DNA of 64,000 nt, taken from Ignavibacteria bacterium (GTDB taxonomy: Bacteria; Bacteroidota; Ignavibacteria; Tepidaquicellales; Tepidaquicellaceae). The notes beneath the pieces were generated by a model that saw nothing but the letters and a program-made list of their open reading frames with translations, was not told where the DNA came from and made no database searches. This document shows positions 28,437 to 37,128 of the stretch, piece by piece (position 1 is the stretch's first letter; every line of letters starts with the position of its first letter). Where the stretch lies: the NCBI GenBank assembly GCA_015657505.1, contig JADLKE010000002.1, positions 775,393 through 839,392 on the forward strand, in the 5' to 3' direction. Both the position numbers and the translations under genes were made by a program.

Positions 28437-28499
28437 TAATTGCTAAATGCTATTTGTTATTTTCTAATTGTTAAATGCTAATTGTTAATTGTTAAATGA
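28437..28499 (+). repeat. Nine-unit heptanucleotide tandem array reaching the era start codon
   Basis: Nine contiguous 7-base units of the consensus TAATTGT or TAAATGC, with no phase slips over 63 bases. Units often alternate to give a 14-base super-period. The last unit, TAAATGA, contains the ATG of era (28496-28498), so the array forms the whole 5' context of that gene and leaves no classical Shine-Dalgarno. Heptad tandem repeats (STRR) are known from cyanobacteria; I know of no described equivalent tied to era. Confidence 0.8.
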
Positions 28500-29380
28500 T
28501 TAAAAGCGGTTACACTGCCCTTATCGGAAAACCAAACGCGGGAAAGTCGACGCTTATGAACGCGATGCTCGACTTCAAACTCTCCGCCGTTAACCCGAAA
28601 GTGCAGACTACAAGAAATAAAATACTCGGTATCCTTACGGGAAAGGACCACCAGATAATATTCATGGATACGCCCGGACTCCTCGAGCCGAAGTACGAGA
28701 TGCAAAAATTCATGATGAAGGAAATCAAATCCTCATTTAAGGAAGCGGACGTAATTGTTTACATACTTGACGCGCAAAACATTAACCTGAACGATGTGAA
28801 AAGAATCGAAGACGAGTTCAGAAAAGACTTCAGGGGAACGAACAGGATTGTCGTCCTTAACAAGGTCGATTTGATACCGCAGGAAAATGTTCAGAACAAG
28901 ATGATTGAACTCCGCGACGAATTCGGATTCAACGATATAATTCCCGTTTCGGCAAAGAACAACTACAATCTCGATACTTTAAAAGCCAGAATAATAGAAC
29001 TTCTTCCCGAGGGCGATTTCTATTTCGACGCCGATACGCTTACAAACAAGCCTGAAAAATTTTTCGTGTCCGAAATAATCAGAGAGAACATACTGACGCT
29101 TTACAAGGAAGAAATACCATACAGCGTGTTCGTTGACGTGCGCGAGTTCAAGGTGCGCGACCAGGGACAGAAAGACTACATAAACGCGGACATTATTCTC
29201 GAACGCGAATCGCAGAAAATTATTATACTCGGTAAGAACGGTGAAATGGTAAAGAAACTCGGCGAAATGTCGCGAAAAGGTATCGAAGAATTTCTCGGCA
29301 AGGAAGTGTTCCTGAAACTTTTCGTAAAGGTCAGGAAAGACTGGCGCAGGGACTTCAGGTTCCTGAAAAGTAATTTTTAA
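28496..29380 (+). CDS. era: GTPase Era
   Basis: A 294-residue Era: G1 'GKPNAGKST' (about 10-18), G2 'TTRNKI', G3 'DTPG', G4 'NKVD', G5 'VSAKN', then a C-terminal KH domain with the diagnostic 'IILGKNGEMVKKLG' loop. Era binds the 3' end of 16S rRNA and helps 30S assembly. Length and motifs are normal. The start ATG lies in the last unit of a heptanucleotide array and I see no upstream purine-rich ribosome binding site, unusual for an essential gene. It converges on the ABC gene with a 4-base gap. Confidence 0.96.
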   Translation: MIKSGYTALIGKPNAGKSTLMNAMLDFKLSAVNPKVQTTRNKILGILTGKDHQIIFMDTPGLLEPKYEMQKFMMKEIKSSFKEADVIVYILDAQNINLNDVKRIEDEFRKDFRGTNRIVVLNKVDLIPQENVQNKMIELRDEFGFNDIIPVSAKNNYNLDTLKARIIELLPEGDFYFDADTLTNKPEKFFVSEIIRENILTLYKEEIPYSVFVDVREFKVRDQGQKDYINADIILERESQKIIILGKNGEMVKKLGEMSRKGIEEFLGKEVFLKLFVKVRKDWRRDFRFLKSNF

Positions 29381-29384
29381 AGGA

Positions 29385-30071
29385 TTAAACCGATTGCCGG
29401 ATTGTCTCGTCCGCAGTCTTTACAAAATCCTCGAACAACTCCGATTTTAACGAATCGTATTCCCCTGTCCCGAACGTATCGTGTATTATTCCGTTCTTCA
29501 GAAGGTGGATTTTCGAGCACGTCCCCGTAAGCGTTTCGAGAATATGCGAAGATACAAGCACCGTCTTTCCTTTTTCTTTAAGCGCGTTTATAACGATTTC
29601 AACCGCCTTGCACGACTCCATATCAAGCCCGTTAAACGGCTCGTCGAGAAGGTACACGCGCCTTTCCTGTTTCAGAAGAGCGAGAAGCGCGAGTTTCTTC
29701 CTCATTCCGTTCGAATATGTTTCGATTACGTCGTCGAGAGGTATCTTGAAAAGTTCGTTCATTTTCTCCTTTGAAAAATTATCGTTCGTCTGCCTGAAAA
29801 TATTCAAATACTCGTTCCCCGTTATGTTCGAATAAAAATAATTTTCAGTCATTAAATATCCCGTGTCGCCGCGGAGAATTTTTCTCCCGTCAAGCGTTAT
29901 GCTTCCTTCTTCCGGTTTTACGTATCCCGATATAGCGCCGAACAGCGTGGTTTTTCCCGAACCGTTAAGTCCCGCTACCCCGTGCACGGCGGGCTTTTCA
30001 GCCGTCAGGTTAATTCCGCGTAGAACGGTGTTTGTACCGTAAGAAACAATCATATTCTTTATTTCAAGCAT
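29385..30071 (-). CDS. ABC transporter ATP-binding protein
   Basis: A 228-residue nucleotide-binding subunit. Walker A 'GLNGSGKTT' (about 34-42), signature 'YSNGMRKKL', Walker B 'VYLLDEPFNGLD' and switch His in 'VLVSSHIL'. The domain is of the CcmA/ABC-2 type that pairs with a separate permease. Its start overlaps the permease stop by eight bases. Probably an exporter; cargo unknown. Confidence 0.9.
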   Translation of the reverse strand: MLEIKNMIVSYGTNTVLRGINLTAEKPAVHGVAGLNGSGKTTLFGAISGYVKPEEGSITLDGRKILRGDTGYLMTENYFYSNITGNEYLNIFRQTNDNFSKEKMNELFKIPLDDVIETYSNGMRKKLALLALLKQERRVYLLDEPFNGLDMESCKAVEIVINALKEKGKTVLVSSHILETLTGTCSKIHLLKNGIIHDTFGTGEYDSLKSELFEDFVKTADETIRQSV

Positions 30072-31020
30072 TTAGATACTCCTTTAAATTGTCGGATGCC
30101 GAAAAATAATATTTCAAACAAAGGAAGAACGGCAGAGGAAGAAGAAACGGTATTCCTCCCATTACAAACGGCAGAACAGTAAGCGTTTGAATCACTGCAA
30201 GGTATATTTCGTTGCCCGGCAGTTTGCAGCAGGGCTCGTAAATCTTGTACTTGAACAGAATCCCGAGAACAAGAATCGTCGACTGCACGAATAAGAACGC
30301 CGCGTTTATTATGAGAAACGACGGATTGACAAGTGAGTTGACCGCCAGCACGGGCGCGAAAAACACCCAGAGAAGAATAACGTGTCGCCGTATTTTTCCG
30401 AAAAGAAATTTTCGCGGGCTTTCCGCCGTCTCATACAATATGTTAAGCGGCTCGCATTCCCTGTAAAATGACGCTATTACAAGTGTTACAAGTATCAGAA
30501 ATATCTGCGGAAGCACCATTATTCCCGATGATGCTGCCGCCGCCGCGTATAACGACAGAAACGTTATCCGGTATGTCCTTATGCCTCCGAGCCATTCGAA
30601 GTTTCTTGGCGTTATTATTCTCCCAAGCGCCGATAATCTTGTCCTTTTCCTGAATCCGTACCTTACGCGCGTCACCGCGTATACCGCGGCTAAAACGAAC
30701 GGAATAAAATAGAAGTGCGGAGTGAACAGCGCGGGTAGAACAAAAGGTGTCAGAAAGAAACTATACTCCGCGAAGATTTTGATATTCGGATTTTCCATCT
30801 GCGACAGCACAAATGGCTTGTCGCCCCGCGTCAACTGGACGAAAAGAACTGACAGCGCCGTGACAAGCGCCGCCGCCGCTGCCGTGTTGAAGTTCAGGTA
30901 CATAAGATGAACCCTGTAAACGGCAAAAACAAACAACGCGAGAATAGCCGCGCTGTAAATTGCGCCGAGAAGTTTCGCTTCCCTTCTTATTTGTATTAAC
31001 CTGATTTTTATTAATTCCAA
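30064..31020 (-). CDS. Putative ABC transporter membrane subunit
   Basis: A 318-residue protein with about nine hydrophobic helices and no recognised catalytic motif. It is placed as the permease of the adjacent ATPase because the two genes overlap and are alone on this strand. Sequence resemblance to ABC-2 permeases is weak by eye. It starts 139 bases from the divergent methyltransferase-like gene. Confidence 0.62.
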   Translation of the reverse strand: MELIKIRLIQIRREAKLLGAIYSAAILALFVFAVYRVHLMYLNFNTAAAAALVTALSVLFVQLTRGDKPFVLSQMENPNIKIFAEYSFFLTPFVLPALFTPHFYFIPFVLAAVYAVTRVRYGFRKRTRLSALGRIITPRNFEWLGGIRTYRITFLSLYAAAAASSGIMVLPQIFLILVTLVIASFYRECEPLNILYETAESPRKFLFGKIRRHVILLWVFFAPVLAVNSLVNPSFLIINAAFLFVQSTILVLGILFKYKIYEPCCKLPGNEIYLAVIQTLTVLPFVMGGIPFLLPLPFFLCLKYYFSASDNLKEYLNA

Positions 31021-31158
31021 AGCGGACAGTTGCGTTAATTTCTTTACGAATTATGTTATTGGAAGTTTCCCGCGCGTTTGATATTCTTGCTGAAAACGGG
31101 TAATCGGTTAAAACTATTGCTCAGTGTCTGCGTATACAGATTAACAAATATATCTTTT

Positions 31159-31707
31159 ATGGACATATTCGGTTACATATTCATGGCGTGGGGACTTTCG
31201 GAAATCGTGCTTAACGTAGCCGCGCGCTCGAAAGCGGGAAAGTCGGACGCGAAGGATAAAGGCTCGATTATTATTATCTGGGTAACGATCGCTGTTTCTA
31301 TATTCGCAGGAATAATGATCGCCGTCAATTATCCCGCTTTCGGAAAACTCCGGACAATAGCGGGAGCCGCGCTCGTCGTGGCGGGAGTATTGTTCAGGTG
31401 GTTCGCTATAATTTCACTCGGAAAAATGTTTACAACCAACGTATCAATTCAGAACGAGCACAAACTGAAGACAGACGGGCTTTACGCCGTATTAAGACAT
31501 CCTTCATACACGGGCTCGTTGATGTCGTTTCTCGGACTCGGAATATCGCTCGGAAATATTTACAGCCTTGTAGTTGTCTTCATTCCCGTAACGCTTGCAT
31601 TCCTTTACAGGATAAAGGTAGAAGAGGACGCTTTGTCAAAACACTTCGGAGAGGAGTACGGGATTTACAAATCCCGCACAAAAAAATTGATACCTTTTAT
31701 ATTCTAA
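31159..31707 (+). CDS. Isoprenylcysteine carboxyl methyltransferase-like membrane protein
   Basis: 182 residues from the ATG at 31159; the frame extends 27 codons further upstream to a TTG but the family begins at 'MDIFGYIFMAW'. Four to five membrane helices. The C-terminal half has the ICMT/PEMT block: 'LKTDGLYAVLRHPSYTGSL' and 'RIKVEEDALSKHFGEEY', including the conserved RHP and E-E residues that bind SAM. Bacterial members methylate lipids or small hydrophobic substrates. Its stop (31705-31707) directly abuts the stop of the convergent gene. Confidence 0.8.
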   Translation: MDIFGYIFMAWGLSEIVLNVAARSKAGKSDAKDKGSIIIIWVTIAVSIFAGIMIAVNYPAFGKLRTIAGAALVVAGVLFRWFAIISLGKMFTTNVSIQNEHKLKTDGLYAVLRHPSYTGSLMSFLGLGISLGNIYSLVVVFIPVTLAFLYRIKVEEDALSKHFGEEYGIYKSRTKKLIPFIF

Positions 31708-32922
31708 TCAAAACGCGTTTATCCTGAACGTTCTTAACTCCGACGTCAGTATCGCCTTGTACGCGAGGTCGTTTGAGAACTGCCTCACTTTTATAAAATC
31801 ATCTACGGATGTGTACGTCAGGTATTTAGAAACTTCCCAACTGTATTCGTTGCCGTCGAGCATTCCTCCCGAAATCCCTTTCGGAAAAGTCACGCCCCTG
31901 TCTCTCGTTACGACATAGAAATCGCCCGAAGGGCTGAACGCGTGAAAATGCGCCACGTATATGCCCGTTCCCGAACCCCAGTCCCACGAAAATTGCGTGT
32001 TGTTCGACACACCCCAGTACTTGTCCTGCGGCGCGTCAAGTTTCGGCGCCGTCTCTGTAGAAATGTTAAGGCTCGAACCGGGATAAGAATAAGTGTAACT
32101 CACGAACCTCTCGCCCTTCTTATAACCCGCGCGTCCTTCTATCTTCAGCCTGTATGCGTATGGCAGCGTCTGCGGAACGATTACCTTCGAAGATATTATG
32201 TCCCCGTCGGATGTGTTAAGCGTTATCTCGGCGTTCCTGTGAAGCGAAAGAAAATCCGCGTACACCGAAAATCCCTTCGTGTCATATGCGAAAGCGGGTG
32301 GATAAACGTTTACGTACGCCTCGCCCGGATTCGTGGAATATGACATCGAATCAAAAACAACGGTCTGGGGATATCCTTCCTTAATAACTGTAATTGAGTA
32401 TTCGTAATATTTCTCGAATGACGACGCCGTCTTTTCAAGGTAAATCACTTTTCCGTTAAGCCGCGTCTTGTGAGCGGGGAAAAGAATCGTAAGCACTTTC
32501 ATCCTCTCGCCTGATGACGCAAACACGTCGTCGCAGTCGAAAACGTCGTCGCTTATGTATTTCACTATCGCCGAGCGCCCGGGTCCTATAGGCGGAAACT
32601 CGACCTTCATTATTTCTGTGTTTATGTTCCTCGACGCCTGAAGGCCGAAGAATATTATTTCGGGATTCTGAGTGTTCACGTTCCTGTATATGTTCCCCGT
32701 GTTTCCCGAATAATCGTAGAATATCATATCAACGGGAAAACTCTCGACGTTCAGCGTGAAATTTCCGTTCTTGTCAGTCTTGTCTCCGCCGCCCTTCGAG
32801 GAAACAACAGATATGTTCGGAACGGGAAAATACCTTTCGTCGATTAGCCTGCCCTTTATCTCAATCGAAAACGCCTGTGAGCAGATTGTAAGCAGAAACA
32901 CCAAAATGCAAAATTTTTTCAT
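31708..32922 (-). CDS. Secreted protein with carboxypeptidase-regulatory-like N-terminal domain
   Basis: A 404-residue protein with a signal peptide (1-19), then a CarboxypepD_reg-like beta-sandwich ('IKGRLIDERYFPVPNISVVSS' and 'DKNGNFTLNVESFP'). The remaining 300 residues are beta-rich with aromatic strands and no motif I recognise. It lacks a T9SS tail. Stop adjoins the stop of the gene on the other strand. Ten bases separate it from uvrB, so it is probably cotranscribed with uvrB. Confidence 0.68.
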   Translation of the reverse strand: MKKFCILVFLLTICSQAFSIEIKGRLIDERYFPVPNISVVSSKGGGDKTDKNGNFTLNVESFPVDMIFYDYSGNTGNIYRNVNTQNPEIIFFGLQASRNINTEIMKVEFPPIGPGRSAIVKYISDDVFDCDDVFASSGERMKVLTILFPAHKTRLNGKVIYLEKTASSFEKYYEYSITVIKEGYPQTVVFDSMSYSTNPGEAYVNVYPPAFAYDTKGFSVYADFLSLHRNAEITLNTSDGDIISSKVIVPQTLPYAYRLKIEGRAGYKKGERFVSYTYSYPGSSLNISTETAPKLDAPQDKYWGVSNNTQFSWDWGSGTGIYVAHFHAFSPSGDFYVVTRDRGVTFPKGISGGMLDGNEYSWEVSKYLTYTSVDDFIKVRQFSNDLAYKAILTSELRTFRINAF

Positions 32923-32931
32923 AAACTTTTA

Positions 32932-34956
32932 TTAGTCGTTTGTTAATCTTTTTATTTCATCGCGCAGTTCGGCTGCCCGCTCGAATTCAAGGTCCTTCGC
33001 GGCGTTCACCATTTCCTCTCTCAACTGTTCAATCAGTTCTTTTCTCTGCTCCTTGTTGATTTTCTTGAATAACGGCTCCGTCATAACCGACAAACCCGTC
33101 CTCTCCGTATCGCGCCTGTCCTTCTTCGATTCATACTTCGCTTTTGAGTCGGCTACGATTGTCGTCGACATTATCTCCTCGTATGTTTTGAATATCGTCT
33201 TCGGCTCTATGTTGTTTTCCCTGTTGTAATCCGACTGTATTTTTCTTCGTCTGCCCGTCTCGTCAATCACCCTCCTCATTGAATCCGTTACCTTATCGGC
33301 GTACATTATAACGAGCCCGTTTACGTTTCTCGCCGTTCTTCCCGCGGTCTGAAGAAGCGATTTCTCCGAACGCAGAAATCCTTCCTTGTCCGCGTCAAGT
33401 ATCGCTACAAGAGAGACTTCGGGCAGGTCAAGCCCTTCACGTAATAGGTTGACGCCGACAAGCACATCAAAATCACCAAGCCGAAGACCGCGGAGTATGT
33501 CAACGCGGTCGAGCGATACGACTTCCGAATGCATGTATTTCACCTTAATGCCGATTCCTATCAGATAATCCGTCAGGTCCTCGCTCATACGCTTCGTGAG
33601 TGTTGTTACCAGCACCCGCTCGTTCTTCTTGCTCCTTATTCTTATTTCGTTTATCAAATCGTCTATCTGATTCTTCACGGGACGCACCTGAATCTCGGGG
33701 TCAAGCAGACCGGTCGGGCGGATCACCTGCTCGACTACCGCGCCGCCGCACTTTGTAAGTTCGTAATCACCGGGAGTCGCGCTCACGTATATAACCTGAT
33801 TCACAGCGCCCTCCCATTCCTCGAATGTCATAGGACGATTGTCGAGAGCCGAAGGAAGCCTGAACCCGTGCTCGACAAGCGTCTTCTTCCTCATCCTGTC
33901 GCCGTTGTACATCCCGCGTATCTGCGGAACGGTAACGTGCGACTCGTCGACTATAAGAAGAAAGTCCTTTGGAAAATAATCGAAAAGACACGCGGGACGG
34001 CTTCCCGGTGCGCGCCCGTCCATGTGACGCGAATAGTTTTCTATTCCGTTGCAGTAACCGACCTCTTTTATCATCTCGATGTCGAAGTTCGTTCTCTGCT
34101 CGATGCGCTGAGCCTCTATCAGTTTTTCCTCTTTCTGGAAATACTGAACCTGCTCGAGCATTTCCTTTCTTATGTGCTCTATCGCAGTTTCAACCTTCTC
34201 GGGCGTCGTAACAAAATATTTCGCGGGATATATCGATACGCTTTCGTCAACGCCGATTACGCGCCCCGTCAATCGCTCTATGTAGCAAAGCCTCTCGATT
34301 TCGTTGTCGAACATCTCAATGCGAATCCCCTTTTCATCCTCGTACGCGGGTATGATTTCAACCGTATCGCCCCGCACGCGGAAATTACCCCGCTTGAACT
34401 CGGCGTCGTTTCTGACGTAATGAATATCCACAAACCTGTTCAGAAGTTCTTTCCTCTTTATCTTCTGTCCCTTCTTCAGAACAAGAACCTGCTCCGCGTA
34501 TTCTTCGGGCGCGCCGATTCCGTATATGCAGCTGACGGAAGAAACGATGATTATGTCCTTTCTTCCCTCGAGAAGCGATGACGTCGCCCTTAGCCTGAGC
34601 CTGTCTATCTCTTCATTTATTGAAAGGTCCTTCGCTATGTACGTGTCGGTCGAGGGTATATACGCCTCCGGCTGGTAATAATCGTAATATGATATGAAAA
34701 ATTCCACGCGGTTCTCGGGAAAGAATCTCCTGAACTCGCCGAACAACTGCGCCGCGAGCGTCTTGTTGTGGGACATTACAAGAACGGGACGCCCGATGTT
34801 CTGTATCACGTTCGAAATTGAAAATGTTTTGCCCGAGCCCGTAACGCCGAGGAACACCTGCTGCTTTTCGCCTCTCTGTATCCCTTCAGTTAACTGCTTA
34901 ATGGCTTCGGGCTGATCGCCCGTAGGCTTGTATTGCGCTTCTAATTTGAAATTCAC
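32932..34956 (-). CDS. uvrB: Excinuclease ABC subunit B
   Basis: A 674-residue UvrB: Walker A 'GVTGSGKTF' (37-45), the beta-hairpin region '[12 protein letters not shown]', the helicase box 'DESHV', motif V/VI '[17 protein letters not shown]' and 'QTAGRTARN', and a C-terminal UVR domain ('[31 protein letters not shown]') that contacts UvrC. Damage recognition after loading by UvrA in nucleotide excision repair. Its start overlaps the stop of the TPR protein gene (ATGA). Confidence 0.97.
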   Translation of the reverse strand: MNFKLEAQYKPTGDQPEAIKQLTEGIQRGEKQQVFLGVTGSGKTFSISNVIQNIGRPVLVMSHNKTLAAQLFGEFRRFFPENRVEFFISYYDYYQPEAYIPSTDTYIAKDLSINEEIDRLRLRATSSLLEGRKDIIIVSSVSCIYGIGAPEEYAEQVLVLKKGQKIKRKELLNRFVDIHYVRNDAEFKRGNFRVRGDTVEIIPAYEDEKGIRIEMFDNEIERLCYIERLTGRVIGVDESVSIYPAKYFVTTPEKVETAIEHIRKEMLEQVQYFQKEEKLIEAQRIEQRTNFDIEMIKEVGYCNGIENYSRHMDGRAPGSRPACLFDYFPKDFLLIVDESHVTVPQIRGMYNGDRMRKKTLVEHGFRLPSALDNRPMTFEEWEGAVNQVIYVSATPGDYELTKCGGAVVEQVIRPTGLLDPEIQVRPVKNQIDDLINEIRIRSKKNERVLVTTLTKRMSEDLTDYLIGIGIKVKYMHSEVVSLDRVDILRGLRLGDFDVLVGVNLLREGLDLPEVSLVAILDADKEGFLRSEKSLLQTAGRTARNVNGLVIMYADKVTDSMRRVIDETGRRRKIQSDYNRENNIEPKTIFKTYEEIMSTTIVADSKAKYESKKDRRDTERTGLSVMTEPLFKKINKEQRKELIEQLREEMVNAAKDLEFERAAELRDEIKRLTND

Positions 34957-36845
34957 TTTAACAAATATTCCTTTGCTTTTGAGTTTTCGGGATCCATCTT
35001 TATCACGGTTTCGAATTCCGTTTTCGCCTTGTCTATATCCCCCGATTCGAAATATGCGGCGCCGAGTTTCGAGTGCGATTCAACCGTGCCCCCCGAGTAT
35101 GTAACGTATTTTTCGTACATCTTCACGCTTTCCTTGTACGCCTTGTTGTCAAAATACGTGTCGCCGATGTCACGCACGAATTTCGCCCTGTCTATTATTC
35201 CCTGCATCGAGTACATGAAATATTCGAGCGACTCGGAGTAAAAACCCCTGTCGAGATAAAGTTTTCCCGTTATGAGATTCAGGAACCAGTTGTCCTTTCT
35301 GCCCTTGTACTTGCTGAATACTTTTCTTACCTCGGGATTTATATTCGTAGTATCGGAGTTGTTTACCTTAATGTTTACTATATCCACGAGCATGTCGTAC
35401 GATATGCTCCTGTTCATGTTTAATATCTTCGCTTCTACGTTCGACGGAAGCCTGAAAACCCTGCGTATAGGACTGTCGTCCAGCATGTACGTATCGATGT
35501 ACTTCTGAAAGAAATACAGAGGTCCGAAAAGCAGCGAGTGCTTAAGTGCGTCCCTGCCGCTGTAAACATCTATGCAGTACGCCATCTGCGCTCCCATCGA
35601 GTGAAAATACATTTCGTTTACACCGATGGCGAACATGCTGTCTATTACTTCCTGCATCGCCTTCTCGTCAATCGCTTTTATAGTTTTCCTGAACAGTATG
35701 AAATCCTTCTCGAGCAGAGCCGACGGCCTGTTCGAAAGAAGTATCGGAGCGATGTAGTTCGATACTCCGTTGCTGTAAACCTCGTCAAAAAGGTTGTATA
35801 TCAGTGTGTCCTCTCCCGTGTAAAGATACTTCATCACGTTTATCTGAATGTCGTCCTTTTCGTCGAAAAACAGTTCCCGCGTCAGGTACTTCGTCAGAAG
35901 TTCGTAATCGTCCCCGAACCTGCTAAGGTCCATCAGTATTGAATTGTCCCTGTACCTCCATCCGCAGTTCCTGCTTCCGTAGAACATGTACACGCTGTTC
36001 TTGAAATCTATGTTCTCGGGAAAAAAGAGCGACAGCAAATAAGCGCTGTTCTCGAGTATGTTCTGCTCCTCCCTCTTTATCAGAGCGAGGCTTTTCCTGT
36101 ACTCGTCGGAAAACTGCTCCACGTATCCGAAACACATGAACGCAAGCGGATTGCTGAGTATGTAAAGTTTTGTCAGCGGGTCGTTCCGCCTTACCTGCCT
36201 GAAGCAGTTGATAAGGTCGTCCCGCGTAACGCACTTGTTGTCAAAATTCTCCATAAGGAATTTCATCTCGGGAATCGAAACAAGTTCGTTCTCGTCCGCT
36301 CCTCTCGTAAGCGCGTCGAGTATCGCGTCCGCGGCGTTGTAGTTGAAGGTTATCTGAACGTTCGTCTTCTTCAGTTCCGTTGACTTGATGATGAACTTCC
36401 TGTCGCCGAACGGCTTCTTCTCCTCTCCGAAATTATCCCGTATGTTAGCGAGCAGCACGGCCGCCCTCACTATTCCCCCGAACGTTTCCGAAAAATCCGC
36501 ATCCTTCACCGCGGGAAGGTATATCTCGAAAAACCTGCTCCGGTTCTTCGCGATGTCTTCGTTTATTACCTCGGGGAGGTCCCTCAACTGATTGAGAGAA
36601 TCGAGTTTCGCGAGTTCGCGGAAGAGTATTCGCCCTTCCTCTATCCTGAACTCGTCGCGCAGGTATTTTATCTGCTCCTGAACCTGAAAAAGCCTTGACT
36701 GGTCGTCAATAAGAAGGTCAACCCAGTCCCAGTCTTTTTCGAAATCGAAATTGTATCTGTTTTGAGCGAATGTATCGGCAATGAATAAAAACAGAAGCGA
36801 TACGGTCAATGACACAGCCGGTTTTAACGAATGCATTAAGGACAA
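34953..36845 (-). CDS. Large secreted protein with C-terminal TPRs, function unknown
   Basis: A 630-residue protein with a signal peptide (about 1-27, '[19 protein letters not shown]'). The middle 400 residues are helical and unrecognised, with a stretch resembling a metallopeptidase-like layout ('[24 protein letters not shown]') but no clear zinc motif. The last 120 residues hold two or three TPRs ('[20 protein letters not shown]', '[19 protein letters not shown]'). Directly coupled to uvrB by a four-base overlap, odd for an exported protein and probably just operon packing. Confidence 0.65.
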   Translation of the reverse strand: MSLMHSLKPAVSLTVSLLFLFIADTFAQNRYNFDFEKDWDWVDLLIDDQSRLFQVQEQIKYLRDEFRIEEGRILFRELAKLDSLNQLRDLPEVINEDIAKNRSRFFEIYLPAVKDADFSETFGGIVRAAVLLANIRDNFGEEKKPFGDRKFIIKSTELKKTNVQITFNYNAADAILDALTRGADENELVSIPEMKFLMENFDNKCVTRDDLINCFRQVRRNDPLTKLYILSNPLAFMCFGYVEQFSDEYRKSLALIKREEQNILENSAYLLSLFFPENIDFKNSVYMFYGSRNCGWRYRDNSILMDLSRFGDDYELLTKYLTRELFFDEKDDIQINVMKYLYTGEDTLIYNLFDEVYSNGVSNYIAPILLSNRPSALLEKDFILFRKTIKAIDEKAMQEVIDSMFAIGVNEMYFHSMGAQMAYCIDVYSGRDALKHSLLFGPLYFFQKYIDTYMLDDSPIRRVFRLPSNVEAKILNMNRSISYDMLVDIVNIKVNNSDTTNINPEVRKVFSKYKGRKDNWFLNLITGKLYLDRGFYSESLEYFMYSMQGIIDRAKFVRDIGDTYFDNKAYKESVKMYEKYVTYSGGTVESHSKLGAAYFESGDIDKAKTEFETVIKMDPENSKAKEYLLK

Positions 36846-36851
36846 ATTAGT

Positions 36852-37118
36852 TTATTTAATTTCCGTAATTAAATTTATTTCCCTCAACACTGAATTAATT
36901 CTCGATAATTCACCATACCCCCCTGACTTTACTGTTGCCTTGCCCTTCGTGTGGGCGATTATCGCTATTTGCTCGCATTGCAGCACGTCAAATCCCGTCG
37001 CCTTCTGCAACTGGATTATTACCTCGTCCCAGAGATGGCTCGAGTTGAAAAGTATTAACTTTCTTAACTCGGGCGTGTCCACGCCGGTCGCGGACGATTC
37101 CTTCTCTTTCGTTGACAT
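36852..37118 (-). CDS. Divergent ClpS-like adaptor
   Basis: An 88-residue protein whose core (20-88) follows ClpS: 'LILFNSSHLWDEVIIQLQKATGFD', then 'QCEQIAIIAHTKGKATVKSG' and 'LSRINSVLREINL'. ClpS hands proteins with N-degron residues to ClpAP. In Escherichia coli Asn34, Asp35 and His66 hold the substrate amino group; here Asn25 and His56 are kept but the two Asp positions are Ser26-Ser27. It may bind other ligands or work less tightly. Ten bases separate it from the carboxypeptidase upstream. ClpA is not in the window. Confidence 0.72.
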   Translation of the reverse strand: MSTKEKESSATGVDTPELRKLILFNSSHLWDEVIIQLQKATGFDVLQCEQIAIIAHTKGKATVKSGGYGELSRINSVLREINLITEIK

Positions 37119-37128
37119 TCTGCAATTT

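Noticed and set aside
33529-34581. 350-codon open frame on the plus strand
   Set aside because: It is antisense to uvrB, whose motifs are complete, and its translation is rich in His, Arg, Tyr and Leu without domains. A shadow of the GC-skewed codon pattern of uvrB.
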